Source: Dentipellis sp. KUC8613 (Eukaryota > Basidiomycota > Agaricomycetes > Russulales > Hericiaceae). From it: a DNA stretch of 64,000 nt. Below, one piece after another: positions 48,611 to 60,793 of this stretch. The position numbers were made by a program, and so were the translations under genes. Location of the stretch: contig NSJX01000023.1 in NCBI GenBank assembly GCA_002286715.1, forward strand, positions 68,524-132,523. Reading direction: 5' to 3'. The notes under the pieces are model-generated. The model had not been told where the DNA came from. It saw nothing but the letters and a program-made list of their open reading frames with translations, and did not search any database. Positions within the stretch are counted from its first letter, which is position 1. Every line of letters begins with the position of its first letter.

Positions 48611-49738
48611 TTTTAGCGCCTCAGTGGCCTCTGCAACTCATACTCATTGACTCAATCCGAATTCTCATGTTTCATCGTTGCTCTAATTCGACAGATCAGC
48701 ATGCACCATGACGACATTTCTCAAAACGGGGCCAGGTGCGTTTTCTCGGTTTGCTTAAACTATCGATCCACAGTTTATGCATGATGAACACTTATCGTAT
48801 CCTGGGATAGCTATAATGCTCAGGCATCGCACACCTACTCATCTTAGATTATTTTGGGAGATGGCCATAGCTCGGCCCACTCTGAGCTAGTACCTTGAAA
48901 CAGACGCCATACACAGTTATGCAAATCCGGGGTATTGGGTGGGCCAACATACTCTATGGGACTTACAATCTCGGCACGGCGATCCACCTCATGAGCCCGT
49001 CTGCACGACGGTCAACGTAACGACCCTGTTTTGCACCAAGCCCTGTCCGTCATCGCCAGCATCTAGAGACACGGTGAAGGTTCCTAGATTCACGATCACG
49101 TTCCATCACAGACGAATCCCGCTGAACAAGGCAGCTTGATGGCGCTGAAGTCGATGGAGAAGGCATTGGAGTCTTTCGCGATACGTACATACACATGGTA
49201 TGTGGTTACCTGCGACAAGCTCCCTTAGAGCTAATCACGTCATAGCATAGTCGCGTGAGTGGAACGCAGCCAGTCAAAACCCGCTAATTGTTCGGAACAT
49301 GAGATGTCTTCTTTGCATTCAAACCGTCAAGCCATGCATATATCGCTGTGGATATTGCTCCAGCGTGGCTTGTGTATGACCTCGCTCATGGCAGCGCTAA
49401 GGACCAGGGGATCCGGTCATACGGGTGGGTCGTAAAGCCGTTCTCTGTGCACTAGGGCTAAGTGCCGTATACTTCAAGTTGGTTCTAGGCGCTGGCTGTC
49501 AAACAGACTTTCGCCTATAGACCACGCGCCCTTACATCGACTTCTTCTATTCGAGAGGCTGAATTATTGTGCATCACTCAGCACAGGGGCCCCGTCTTGT
49601 CGCTCCATGTGGAAATTCATCTGACACCCTGTGTGAAGTCTATCGTCACTAGTGAACGTGTCTTATAAGCGTGCTCGGTATGGCCGGGCAGTTTTTACCT
49701 TTCCTTTTATCTAGCGTCTTCTACAGCCAGAAGTGAAG
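48611..49738. other. Intergenic between P450 A and B
   Basis: No gene recognised in about 1.1 kb; a TATAAG box of P450 B sits at its end. Confidence 0.5.
49674..49679 (+). promoter_or_regulatory. TATA box of P450 B
   Basis: TATAAG(C) 65 bp before ATG 49739. P450 C has TATATAAGC at the same distance. Confidence 0.5.
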
Positions 49739-51910
49739 ATGGTCTCTTCCAATATTCTCGCGCTCTCAACAGCCATCGTCGTCGTCAGTTTCGTCCTTTT
49801 TAGTGCCAGGAATCGTCGCCGCAGCCTACCATACCCTCCGGGTCCTCCCTCTGTCCCTTTTCTGGGCAACTACCTTTCTTTGCCAACTCGCAAGCCGTGG
49901 GTCACATATGCTAATTGGTCCAAGGAACTGCAGAGTGCGTGTTCTCTAAATTTCAGTCGCAAAGCAAGTACTTATGTTGGTTGTAGGTGGCCTGATCTCG
50001 ATCCAGGCCTTTGGGCAACTCACAGTGATAATCAATTCAAAGAAAATCGCCAAAGAGTTACTCGAGCACCGGTCGGCTATTTATTCGAGCCGCCCTTTCC
50101 CGAAGATGTCTGAAATGTGAGCATGTTCTTGTCTTCAAATCCTCCGCATAGCTGACTGCGATGACAGAATGGGTTGGGGCTTCAGCGCTGGTTTGATGCC
50201 CTATTCGGATAGGTGGCGCACGCAGCGTCGTCTCCTTCATGGGAGCTTTCACTCGACTGTGGCGCTGGACTATCGTCCACTCCAGAGGACACGAATTCTT
50301 GAACTATTGCCCAAGCTCGTCAGCGATTCAAAGAATTTCGCAGATAACATGAGCAGGTGCGCGCCTGATTTTGCCAAACTAACTTAGGTTGACATTCATC
50401 GTCAGCATGGCTGCGTCGATCGCGATAGAAGTTTTGTACGGGGATATCGGGGATGAGAGTCAGAAAGATAGGTTCCGCCTGGATGCGAAGAACTCCGTCT
50501 CGATGTTATCAGACAGCATGTTCCCCGGCGCCGTAGCCGTGAACACACTCCCTTTCTGTATGTCTTCCCATCTGCATTGATTCAGACCCACTGCATTGAT
50601 AACCTCTGTGTCTCTTCGATTAGTACGATACCTGCCTGGTTGGCTTCCGGGAATGGGATTCAAGGCTTTTGCGGCGCAATGCATGGAACATACCACATAT
50701 ATGCAAGACGTACCGTGGGCTTTGGCTAAACGCAGCGTGGTAAGTATCTAGTCCGCCCGCTTTGTCTTTGCAATGATGGATCTGACACTCAATCCAGGCT
50801 GAAAACGTTGTATCTCCTTCGATGGCTGCAAAATTGATAGCAGACCTCCAGGAGACGTCGGCCGGGCACGATGCCGAGCAAGATGCAAAGGAAGCATGTG
50901 CTGCAGCTTATGCCGGTAGGTTCTGTTGTCATCCGTCCGTTGAGCTCTTTTCTCAGACCACTTGTCAGCCGGTGCAGATACCGTGAGTGCGCTGTCTGAT
51001 TGCTATCTTGAAAATTCCAAACTCACCGTGCTGCGTCATCCCAAGACCCTCTCAGCACTCTCGAGCTCCATCCTGGCATTGCTTTTGCACCCCCACGTTC
51101 AGCGCCGGGCTCAGCAAGAGATAGATGACGTTGTCGGACGGCAGCGTTTACCTACCTTCGAAGATCGGGCAAACCTTCCATACGTCGAAGCAATCTACCG
51201 CGAGGTCCTGCGCTGGAACCCTGTCGCTCCGCTTTCCATCCTTCGCGCAGCGTTTGAAGACGACGTATACGAAGGATATTTCATACCTAGAGGTCGGTAC
51301 TCTTCCATTGTTACAACCTTCCCGGGGCACCTCCGCTGATGCAATACCGGACCAGGCACGTCTGTTATTGCTAACGCCTGGTATGTTTAGACCAGCTTGT
51401 GTATTCGTCTCTGACTAACTGTTACATAGGGCTATGATGCACGACCCCGTCGACTATCCGGAGCCAGAATCCTTCAAGCCGGAGCGATTCATAACGGCGG
51501 ACGGAAGAGTCAACGACGATGACATGCGAATCGCGTACGGGTTCGGAAGACGGTATGCGATATCACCTTTATCTTTATTGAACCAAGCATGGTAATGGAA
51601 GGGCTAGCATCTGCTCAGGAGAGCATTACGCTGATGCGACCGTATGGATGATGCTTGTCTCGACTCTTGCCATATTTCGTGTCGTTCCCGCAAAGGACGA
51701 AAGCGGGAATGACATTGTCGCGAAGGTGGACTATACTGACGGTATGATCAGGTATGTACAAGATGTAGTCTATCTTTCGTCAAAAATTGACACTGGTCAA
51801 ATTATTGTAGCCATCCATTGCCATTTGGATGCGCTTTCGAGCCAAGAGATGAAGAAGCAAAACTATTGCTTATCCAGCTTCAGGATCCAGACACTGTGGA
51901 ACATCTTTAG
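49739..51910 (+). CDS. Cytochrome P450 monooxygenase, array member B
   Basis: Paralogue of members A, C and D with the same intron positions. TM anchor VSSNILALSTAIVVVSFVLF is followed by hinge LPYPPGPPSVPFLGNYLSLP. Later blocks are GDLISIQAFGQLTVIINSKK, AGLMPYSDRWRTQRRLLHGS, AGADTTLSALSSSILALLLH (I helix), YVEAIYREVLRWNPVAPLS (ExxR), PERFITADGRVNDDDMRIAY and heme loop YGFGRRICSGEHYADATV. The first heme-loop residue is Tyr rather than Phe, a tolerated change. The protein ends LPFGCAFEPRDEEAKLLLIQ plus a short tail, stop TAG 51908-51910. I chose ATG 49739 because it directly precedes the anchor. Splice sites checked near the I helix (GTGAGT..CCCAAG) and 3' end (GTATGT..TTGTAG) keep the frame. 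Confidence 0.92.
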
Positions 51911-52566
51911 TCGGAACCAAGCCTTGCCATATACGCACAATCTCTGAAACTCAGCGTCAACTCGAAGCGGACTCCAGCGTCCCGACTTCTTGTAGTATGA
52001 TGAACGACTTGTATATCTAGGCCTCGGAAGTCCTCTCTTGCCTCACCTGCTTACTGGCATGGGTACCAGTCGACCATTAGGTTACTTGCATCGGAGCGCG
52101 CAGTCAAAGGCATCTCAGGATGGTCAGCGTGTTGCCGATAGACTCATTACATTAGAAACCGTGATCAGCTTAGCTTTTTGTCGCAACGCGTGTGGTAGTT
52201 GCCATCGGTATTAAGCAGTATGAGTGCAGATGGTGCGCTTCTCTGAGTTCACATCGATCTAACTGCTGACAGGATATGATCTTCGTGGGATATACCGGTG
52301 AGCTCGTCTCGACTTCCATGCAGGTGCTGTACCACTTGACCTTTCGGCGTACTTCTTGGGGCCGATTGGGCGACGGCCTGGCTGAATGTATAGGGAAAGG
52401 ACCCAATCATGCGCGCCGCGTTATCGACACGGTACTCTCGACGTGGAGTCAGCCAAGGCAATTTTGTGTGGGACTCCACTTTCCTCTTTCTGTTCTTCTA
52501 CGGATCGTATATAAGCCGCCAATTCCAGCCTTGTCCCCGCATCTGCCCACCTCAGGCTCAAGAGAG
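51911..52566. other. Intergenic between P450 B and C
   Basis: No gene seen; contains the P450 C promoter. Confidence 0.5.
52508..52515 (+). promoter_or_regulatory. TATA box of P450 C
   Basis: TATATAAG 59 bp before ATG 52567, matching the position of the P450 B box. Confidence 0.5.
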
Positions 52567-54747
52567 ATGACCTCTGGTAGTACCTACCTGCTGGCCGCAG
52601 TGGTTCTTCTCGTCGTCTTTGGTGCTTCGGGTCTCGGGAGGCATCGTGCTCTACCGTTTCCGCCTGGCCCCACACCGCTCCCTTTCATTGGAAATTATCT
52701 GTCTTTGCCGACTCAGTCGCCGTGGGCCACGTATGCGAGCTGGTGCAAGACTTTCAGAAGTGCGTTTGCTACCCATGTTTCTCGGACCACTGAATAATTG
52801 TAATGCTGGATACAGGCGATTTAATTTCAATCAATGTCTTTGGACAATCTACAGTGATAGTCAACTCGAAGAAAGCCGCTAAAGAACTGTTCGAGCATCG
52901 TTCGGCGAAGTACTCAGATCGACCCCTCCACGCTATTCTCGAACTGTGAGATCCTGTTCATGGGCGTTACTATAATCAAGGCATCTCATACCTCATATCG
53001 ATGCGTGGCAGAACAGGTTGGGAGTTCAATACTGCTTTCATACCGTACTCGGAAAAATGGCGCACACGGCGTCGTCTATTACACGAGACTTTGCACTCCA
53101 TCGCGGCGTTGGCGTATCGCCCCCTTCAGAGAACGAAGGTTCATGAGATGTTGGGGAGATTGCACAGCGATCCTGACGATTTTGTATCTCATGTATATAG
53201 GTACGTCTGTCAGATTACTTTACTGAATCTCTCGAACACATCTAACATACAGTTGGTTGCCAGTCTGGCCGCGTCCATCGCTATGTCTGTATCATACGGA
53301 GAAATTGCAGACAAGAAACAGAGCGACAAATTTCTGGGGATAGCACAAGAGGCTAATGAGACATTGGGGATCATTGCACTCCCTGGCGCTTTCGTCGTCA
53401 ACACTTTTCCATTCTGTCTGTGCTGTGTGATCATGCTCAAATTTACGACTATTGCTAATGCTTATTGCATCAGTGCGGTTCCTCCCTTCCTGGCTTCCGG
53501 GAATGGGCTTCAAGTCACTCGCACAGCAATGCCGCAGGCTAATAGCAGAAATGCGGGAGTTGCCATGGGCATTTGTCAAGCAGGGAAAGGTGCGTGTCCA
53601 CCTCGATTTCAACCCCAGTCGCTTCGGACGGTCTTCACAAGCCATTTTCAGGTCGACAATCCAGCTACTCCATCGATGGCATCGAGATTGCTGAACAATC
53701 TTGAAGAGACCTCAGCCGGAGACGATATCGTAGAAGCCGCGAAAGATGTATGTGCTGTCACGTATACAGGTCTGCATTACTGTTGCACATGCATTTGGGT
53801 TTTCTTACCTTTACTCTCCAGCCGGTACAGACACTGTGAGTGACTGTTTTAATTCTCACAGTATATGCTACAGCATGATTTTCTTAGACTGTATCAGCAA
53901 TGCTATCATCTATTCTCGGCCTACTTTTACATCCTCATGTCCAGGAACGAGCCCATAAAGAGATCGACAGCGTCATTGGACGTGACCGCCTACCCACGTA
54001 CCAAGATCGCGACAGCTTACCTTATGTCGAAGCAATATACCGCGAAGTCCTCCGCTGGCATCCAGTGCTTCCCCTCTCTGTGACTCGTGCAGTCTTTGAG
54101 GACGACATATATGAGGGATATTTTATACCAAAAGGTTAGCAGCTATTCCATACCCCCGAAAAGCTATCTAATCATGACCATCGAGCAGGTACATCTATTC
54201 TGGCCAACGTATGGTACGTCTGATTTTGAAGGTGGATGGCTATGAGATCGTATTGACCGGTGGATAGGTCCATGACGCGCGACGCGGTCGACTATCCCGA
54301 GCCTGAGTCATTCAAGCCAGAGCGATTTCTGACGCCTGACGGGACTTTGAACGACGATAACATGCAGATCGCGTTCGGACTAGGTAGACGGTACGAGATC
54401 TGGCTTATAATTTGCATGAGCACGATCTTAGCGTGCTAATGAACTGCTGTAGCGTTTGCGTAGGACAACACCTTGCCGATTCCACTGCTTGGATGATGAT
54501 CGTTTCTATGCTCGCGGTCTTCCGCATCGTTCCTGCGAAAGATGAGAATGGGAAGGATATTATTGCGCGGGTAGAGTACACGAGCGGACTGATAAGGTGT
54601 GTTTTACTTGTGGCACTCTGATCAAAACTCATGGGAATCTGTCGAAGCCATCCCCTGCCTTTCAAATGTGCCTTCCAGCCAAGAGACGGGGAGGCAGAGA
54701 TACTTCTTGCCCAGCTTCGTGACCCGGAAACTACAAACCAGATTTGA
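52567..54747 (+). CDS. Cytochrome P450 monooxygenase, array member C
   Basis: About 510 residues. Anchor TYLLAAVVLLVVFGASGLG is followed by hinge LPFPPGPTPLPFIGNYLSLP. Blocks in order: GDLISINVFGQSTVIVNSKK, FIPYSEKWRTRRRLLHETLH, FLPSWLPGMGFKSLAQQCR, I helix AGTDTTVSAMLSSILGLLLH, ExxR helix YVEAIYREVLRWHPV, mini-exon GTSILANVW, PERFLTPDGTLNDDNMQIAF and heme loop FGLGRRVCVGQHLADSTAWM. The end is LPFKCAFQPRDGEAEILLAQ then LRDPETTNQI, stop TGA 54745-54747. The I helix has AGTDT rather than AGADT, a normal variant keeping the acid-alcohol pair. Intact, and convergent with member D. Confidence 0.92.
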
Positions 54748-55084
54748 CTGCGATCAGACATTGTAATCTCAATAAGGACTCGTTCCCTGGAGCCTTCACA
54801 GAACACGTGTCATTTCTACATATCTGCTCCCTGTGCAATAGTTTATGTCAGAAATAGTTTTGTCGATAGTACTCGTCGTACGACGATGAGCAATGCGGCG
54901 GGCACAGGGCGGCGAGGCCCAGGCCCGAGCGAGCGTGAAGACAGAAAGCCCGGACGCCGATACATCAAATGGATACATAGTGGTAAACGCGAGTATGCAC
55001 CAGTATTGAGAACGATGAGACAAAGCCAATACCTGAGACGAGAATAAAGGCACACCAGAGAGATCAAATTAAAATTTACGTTAC
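54748..55084. other. Intergenic between convergent P450s C and D
   Basis: 337 bp of 3' flank shared by the tail-to-tail genes; nothing else seen. Confidence 0.5.
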
Positions 55085-57246
55085 TCAGAGCAATCCCTCA
55101 TACTCTACATCACCAAGGCGAGAAAGGAGTAATTCCGCCTTTCCGTCCCTTGGCGTAAATTCACACCGGAATGGCAAGGGATGGCTAGAAAGATCCTCTC
55201 GTTGAAAATTCACGAAGCATATTCTTGAGGACACACCTGATCATACCGTCCGTGTACTCTGCCTTTACAACGATATTCTCCCCCTTTTCATCCTTTGCGG
55301 GGTCGAGATTAAAGACAGCGAGAATGGAGACGATCGTCATCCAAAGCGTTGCGTCTGCTAGGTGCTGTCCAGAACAGAACCTTGGTGCTTTATCAATACA
55401 AATATCAACCTTTCGTCGGCAGATGGACCATACCTCCTTCCGAACCCGAATACAATGCGCATGTCATCGCCATTCAGTGTCCCCTCGGGTTGTAAGAAGC
55501 GCTCAGGAATGAAGGCCTCTGGATCAGGATATTCGGCAGGGTCATGTGTCATCGCCCTGCAACATTGGTCAAAACAAGTGCAGAGTCCATGCGATTTGAG
55601 CACACGTACCACACGTTTGCAAAGACTTCCGTGCCTTTCTGCCATCTGAGTGAACCGAAGGCTCCTTGCAGGTATCAGAAGATGAGCAGGCTCACCTTTC
55701 GGTATGAAATGCCCTTCATATACGTCATCCTCAAGAACCGCACGAAACACGGAGAGCGGAGTGACAGGTTTCCATCGGAGGATCTCTCGGTAGACTGCCT
55801 CGATATATGGCAGGCCATCACGATCCTCGAAGGCGGGAAGGCGCTGGCGTCCAACTACACGGTCGATCTCCTGCTGAGCGCGACGCTGAACAGCTGGATG
55901 CAAGAACAACGCCAGGACTGAAGTCGAGAGCGCCGAAACGGTCTAGCAAACTGCCATTAGACATCTCTTCGACCTGATGTTATATTATCATCAGCTGTCT
56001 CACCGTGTCGGCACCGGCTGTTCTCTCGCTGGATAAACACCGGATACGATTGCGAAGAAAAAACACACACCTGCATAGGTAACAGCACATGCATCTTTCA
56101 TGGCTTGCTCTCCATCGTCCTTCATATAGTATTTGTCGGCCTTGCCGGTCAAACTGGATGCCATCGAAAAGCTAGGTTGATCATCTGTCTAAATACACAT
56201 CCATTCAACATGCCAGCGCTCCGCGAGACGACTTCGCGAAGACTCACCATGCCTTTCTTGAAGAATTCCCAAGGTAGGTCCCTCATATCCATCGCAAGCC
56301 TGGAGCATTTTTGTGCATACGGTTTGAATCCCATACCGGGAAGCCATGCCGGTAGATGACGCACTTATCCAGCCAAGGATTTTCAAACCATGAGATGCGG
56401 TGACAATGCTGCCGCACATGAAAGACGCACGAAATGGGAGGGCATTGACGACTGCGGCACCTGGAAAAACAGCATTCGAAAACATGCTGACGGAAGCTTC
56501 GGCGAGATGGAGGAATCTGTCGCTTTCACGAGGGTCCATGACTCCGTAGGCAATGGTCATTGCGATAGATGCGGCCATACTAGCAAATCCAAGGAGATTC
56601 AGCCTCGCCGCCGGGGGCAAAGCATGGTACTTGCCTTCGAATATGATACGCAAAGCGCTGCGGATCTGCGCGTAATCTCTGCAGCATCTTGTGAACTTCG
56701 GCCCTCTGATGGGGCCGGTATGTCAGAGCGGCAGTGGTGTGAAATGTTTCATGCAATAGACGACGACGGACACGCCATGCATTGCTATATGGCATAAGAG
56801 ATGTTGCCCAGGCCCATCCCATTCTGGTAACCTGAATTAGATACTTCTAGAGGCATGAAGGATAAAAGACGAACATTTCCGTCATTACAGGGAAAGGCCT
56901 GTCGGAATACTTGGCAGAGCGGCACTCGAGTAATTCTTTCGCAGCTTCCTTTGTATTCACAATGATACTCAGCCGGCCAAACGCTTGCAAAGAGATCACA
57001 TCACCTTGAAGCTGATCGTTAGATAGTTGAATAATTTGATAGAGTGTAAGATTTACTGCAGAAAGTTTTGGACCATTCTGCATACGTGATCCAGGGCTGG
57101 CGAGCCGGTAGAGACAGGTAGTTTCCAATAAGAGGGATGCAGGGAGGACCAGGAGGGAATGGCAGCGTGCGACGTCTCAAGCTTGAGATAATCGCCACGA
57201 CAATCAATATTGCTGTGGGGAGCGCGAGAGAGTAGAAAGAGAACAT
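55085..57246 (-). CDS. Cytochrome P450 monooxygenase, array member D
   Basis: Inverted fourth paralogue, ATG 57246 to TGA 55087-55085. Anchor SFYSLALPTAILIVVAIISS precedes LPFPPGPPCIPLIGNYLSLP. Then come GDVISLQAFGRLSIIVNTKE, TSLMPYSNAWRVRRRLLHET, HLPAWLPGMGFKPYAQKCSR and I helix AGADTTVSALSTSVLALFLH. ExxR helix is YIEAVYREILRWKPV, followed by PERFLQPEGTLNGDDMRIVF, heme loop FGFGRRFCSGQHLADATLWM (spanning an intron) and a C-terminus ending LPFRCEFTPRDGKAELLLSR plus GDVEYEGLL. One intron (56580-56634) uses a GC donor (GCAAGT) at a site where the sister genes use GT. The SPSMAS region is diverged (FSMASSLTGKADKYYMKDDG) but in frame. All catalytic motifs are intact. Confidence 0.9.
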
Positions 57247-58301
57247 TTTCTCCTGGATCCGGTGTGGAAGGCGAGGGAGCGCACAGATAAGAGGTTCACA
57301 GAGCCTGTGTGCAGTACCTTCAATCTCACGATGTCACTCGAGCTTCCATGAAATGACAAGGGTCAGCAAATTCAGCGTGTCGTGTGATCCTATCCAACAA
57401 CCCTAGGTGTCCGCACGGCGGCGTTGTATTGTGGGGATAGTGTGTAATTAAGGACATCTGACTTACCTTCTCTCAAGCCATTGTATTGCACTTGCATTTG
57501 ATTGGTGGCTATCCCTGGAATTACAGGTCCATCTTTTCGAAAGGCTCCGGGTATGCTCCTGGTAACCTTCGACTTCGCAGGGGAATCACCAAGCGAGATA
57601 AACCAAGGATTATTCGAAAATAGAGTGAGCACTGCTCATTTCACATTGGATGCTTACGGCTAGCCTGAAAGATAATTCTGTGTCACAATTCAAATACACA
57701 ACATCTGGGTCAGCAACGACGGTAGGACTCACTTCAAGTTAAACTCGACAATGGGCGACAGTCCGAGTGCGAGGCCTGGTGATAATCTGCCATTATCGTA
57801 AACGGGTGGTCATTGCGGATGGCAAGATGCGCATCGAGAGACGGTCCCCAGACATCATGAGCGTGCACTGGCAGGGGAATAACAGAGTCGTCGAAAATTT
57901 GGCGAATAACTTGACCTGAAGCTTGACGCCAACTTTGAAACGCCCCGGGCCGCCACAGCCAGCGCAAGCCTTTGCGGCCCGGGCCGGTCGGCGGCTACCA
58001 GCGGCACTGAGCACCAGTCGTGTTTTGTTCAACCTCTTCTCCAAGTCCTTGCATATACCCTCTGATGAATCGCTTTTAATGCTAATACCAGAACATATCT
58101 TCAAGGTTGTCATTCATCCTACAACTTCCCCAAGCAGGTGAGTTGAACACGGAAGCAAAATGACATGCCATTTGCAGGCTTCCACCTTCGGGCGTCGGGC
58201 AGCGCAGTCTCCTCCCCCCTCTCTTGTTCCGCTTGCGACCTGAAAGGGGCATCTAGCACCTAGACACTTCCCTCCTCTATCCCATCTCGTGGTGCGTTCT
58301 C
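57247..58301. other. Intergenic, divergent promoters of P450 D and the first XPA-C-like gene
   Basis: About 1.05 kb. Minus-strand frames at 57390-58113 have no recognisable content. A pyrimidine-rich tract precedes ATG 58302. Confidence 0.5.
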
Positions 58302-59636
58302 ATGGTTCGGTCCACGCATCGTGCGAGCGCACGGATTGCAGGCCGAAGGGTACGGGTCAGCGTAGTGGAGGCGAGGGCTGAAGCGACTCCGAGCGGTCGA
58401 TCCGTCGGCAGTGGTGGAGAAGATACGTCGCTTCCTCTGGTAAAAGAGGAGATCACCAACGTGACGGTCAAGGAGGAGGTCAAAGAGGAGGTTTGTGGAA
58501 TGGGCGAGGTTCATGAACTGGTGAAGAAGGAAGCTGTTGTCACCATCAAAACAGATGAGGCTGTCCTCGCAAAGAGAAGAGAGTCATATGGCCACGTCAA
58601 GAAGCTAGAGCCGGAGTTCGAGTTACCTGTCCCTCAAGTCAGGGTTTCGAAACGCACTCGCGACATCAAGCCGAAAATCGAGCTTGTGCCCAAGAAAGAA
58701 GAGCACCCTGACAGCACGACAGACGGCGAGTACAATAGCGACGGCTATGGCGAGGATGATGGTGGTTATTTTGGAATGAGTGATGAAGAGCAGGAGGACG
58801 AGCAACCGAGTTGCAAGCGTCAGAAGCCCTCTGCAGAACAAACTTCAACAAAGAAAGCTGCCGCCCCGAAGAAGACGCCGAAGCCCAAGAAACCGAAGCA
58901 GAAGAAGCTCAGCGCTGCAGAGCGTACAGCTCAAGAGCTAGGCCTGCCGCCCATGCCTGAAGCAACCGATGAGAGTACCTGGCGTGCATCCGAGTTATCG
59001 TTCGAACGCGAGGTTAGTTCAGCTTGAGTTGAGGAACAATAATCCTAAACTTACTGGGGCTTTCAGATCTGTGTTTCGGATGCCCAAAAAATTTACCACG
59101 TACGTCTTTGCACTGACTCATATGTAGCTGGCTTATATTTTGCGATAGGTTAATCGTCAGAAAGATCTTTCGGGTCTGCACTATCGCCTCCAAGAAAGTC
59201 CCAATCGTCCCGTAGGTGCTAAATGGCAGCCAATGCATCTGTATCGGGAGCGCGAAGTCGAGTTCGCTGCCTGGAAGAAATTTGGCGGGCCAGAGCGGTT
59301 TGATTGGCAGTGAATCTCCCCTAGCTAATCTTCATCTTCCCATCAATAGACTAATATTTCCCCGCAGCATGAACCTTTTCCATGCGAAACAACAGCAGAA
59401 GCGTCGCAAGGGCAATCAATTTGTCGAATACCAGATTTCAAGACCGACTAAATTGTGTCGCTGCGGAAAGCAAGTTCGATGGTTCGATCTTTACTATTGC
59501 TTAGGGAAATGCTGGCAGTGCGAGTCGTACGTTGTTTTTCATTGGTATGTTGTATGAGTTGTAAGATACTAACTGCTTTGTGTCCAGTGCGGATCGTGAT
59601 CGTGGCTTTGAGCCTGATTATGGAATGCCGTTCTGA
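58302..59636 (+). CDS. XPA C-terminal-like domain protein 1 with Cys-rich tail
   Basis: Exon 1 encodes a charged, disordered N-terminus with VKEE at residues 47-50, 56-59, 60-63 and VKKE at 74-77 (SUMO-consensus psi-K-x-E), acidic tracts, a Lys/Pro-rich stretch and KPKQKKLSAAERTAQELG. Later exons give ICVSDAQKIYHVNRQKDLSG, LHYRLQESPNRPVGAKWQPM and HLYREREVEFAAWKKFGGPE. This resembles the XPA C-terminal DNA-binding segment (T-x-A-K-x-Y-x-L...DL...NP...W..M.LY...V). The final exons carry a Cys cluster, C-x-C and C-x3-C-x2-C (LCRCGKQVRWFDLYYCLGKC then WQC), possibly metal-binding. The last short exon ends ADRDRGFEPDYGMPF, stop TGA 59634-59636. Probably nuclear and nucleic-acid-binding; family assignment is tentative. 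Paralogous to genes at 59952 and 61768. Confidence 0.7.
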
Positions 59637-59951
59637 TAGACAGGTCTTGACCAGTCGACGTCGCGATGATAAATTATCAACAGGGAAAAGTGCGACGTGT
59701 AGTATGATAGCGAAAATTCGCTTTAAATATATGCATTGTTATGGTATTTCGCAAGCATAGATCTAAGTGCATCGATGATGATTGAGCCAATCCGAGGACA
59801 AGACTGTCACTTGTCTGCGTTTCTGACGCGGTCACATGACAATCAAATTCGAACATCGAAATGAGCGCCGCGTCCTGAGTCGCGTTGGACTGCCACTTTG
59901 CTCCTTTGCTGACGACAATTGACTCTATCTCTTTGCTCTGCATACATCAAC
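59637..59951. other. Intergenic between XPA-C-like genes 1 and 2
   Basis: 315 bp with no gene seen. Confidence 0.5.
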
Positions 59952-60793
59952 ATGCCGGAGGGTATCGTAACACCAGAAGGACATACTTGGCCTGGTCCCA
60001 GGTATCAGAGGGCGAAATATCACGACTGGCCGACATCACAATTGAGCAGCGACCTGAAGGTGCGTAGTAACCTGTCGCCAACTAGGAGGCTTACAGTTTC
60101 ATCCAAACTTCTCAGATTCGTGCAACACATGCACATCACTATTTTAGGGTGAGTTTCTAGACACTGGCTACCAGGGAGGCTCGTGGCTCAAGGTCGCGGG
60201 TCGCATGCCACCAGCTCAATCCCAAGGACCGTGCGCGCCTCGAATATCAAGAAGTCACGAAAGAGAGGGGTCCTGAGAAGCAGCCGCGGATCACCAAGCT
60301 CTATGTCGCGTGGCAGGTCGAATGGATAGCATGGATCAAGAGTCATGGGCCAGAGCGCTTCGACAAGCAGTACGTGTCAACATTCTTGTAAAGGATGCTA
60401 CAAAGCTAACTAACTCCCGTTATCTGCTTTCTCCCCAGGCTGAAGAAGATCGCGGAAAAGCATCGACAGAAGCAGCTGCGGTACGCGATGCACCCGAATA
60501 CAAAGGGACCGCGCTTGACGAATGTCGAAGTCAAGAAGTGTACAAAATGCGAAACAGGCGACTTGTTCGTGCCGCACTGGAGACCCGCAGAAGCGGTATG
60601 CTTTACTTGCAACCCGTGAGTCTGTCTGCGGCGTGCATGATTTACCGTATGTGCAACACCACTTATCCGTGCTTATCTCTCTTTCACTACCAGAGACAAG
60701 CTTGTGCATCATAACGTCAGAATTGCTTGGTATCAGCAGCTCCTGGCAAAGGAAAAGAACAGCAGGAAACATGTTGCCACTGCTGCTACATAG
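59952..60793 (+). CDS. XPA C-terminal-like domain protein 2, short form with CxxC pairs
   Basis: ATG 59952 to TAG 60791-60793 over five exons, about 185 residues. There is no long disordered N-terminus: it starts MPEGIVTPEGHTWPGPRYQR. Then comes the shared domain, IRATHAHHYFRLNPKDRARL, EYQEVTKERGPEKQPRITKL and YVAWQVEWIAWIKSHGPERF. These align to the KIYHVN..DL, LHYRLQESPN and LYREREVEFAAWKKFGGPERF blocks of the neighbours. Basic helices follow (KKIAEKHRQKQLRYAMHPN), then C-x2-C (KKCTKCETGDLF) and C-x2-C (AVCFTCNPDKL), a plausible four-cysteine zinc site split by an intron at the last Pro codon. Intron boundaries at 60060-60117 and 60148-60211 (GTGAGT..ACCAG) keep the frame. Role unknown; nucleic-acid binding is likely by analogy. 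Confidence 0.65.

Noticed and set aside
46453..57246. P450 array as a natural-product biosynthetic gene cluster
   Set aside because: No terpene cyclase, PKS, NRPS, transporter or regulator is adjacent; neighbours are a GNAT and XPA-C-like genes, so only tandem expansion is supported.
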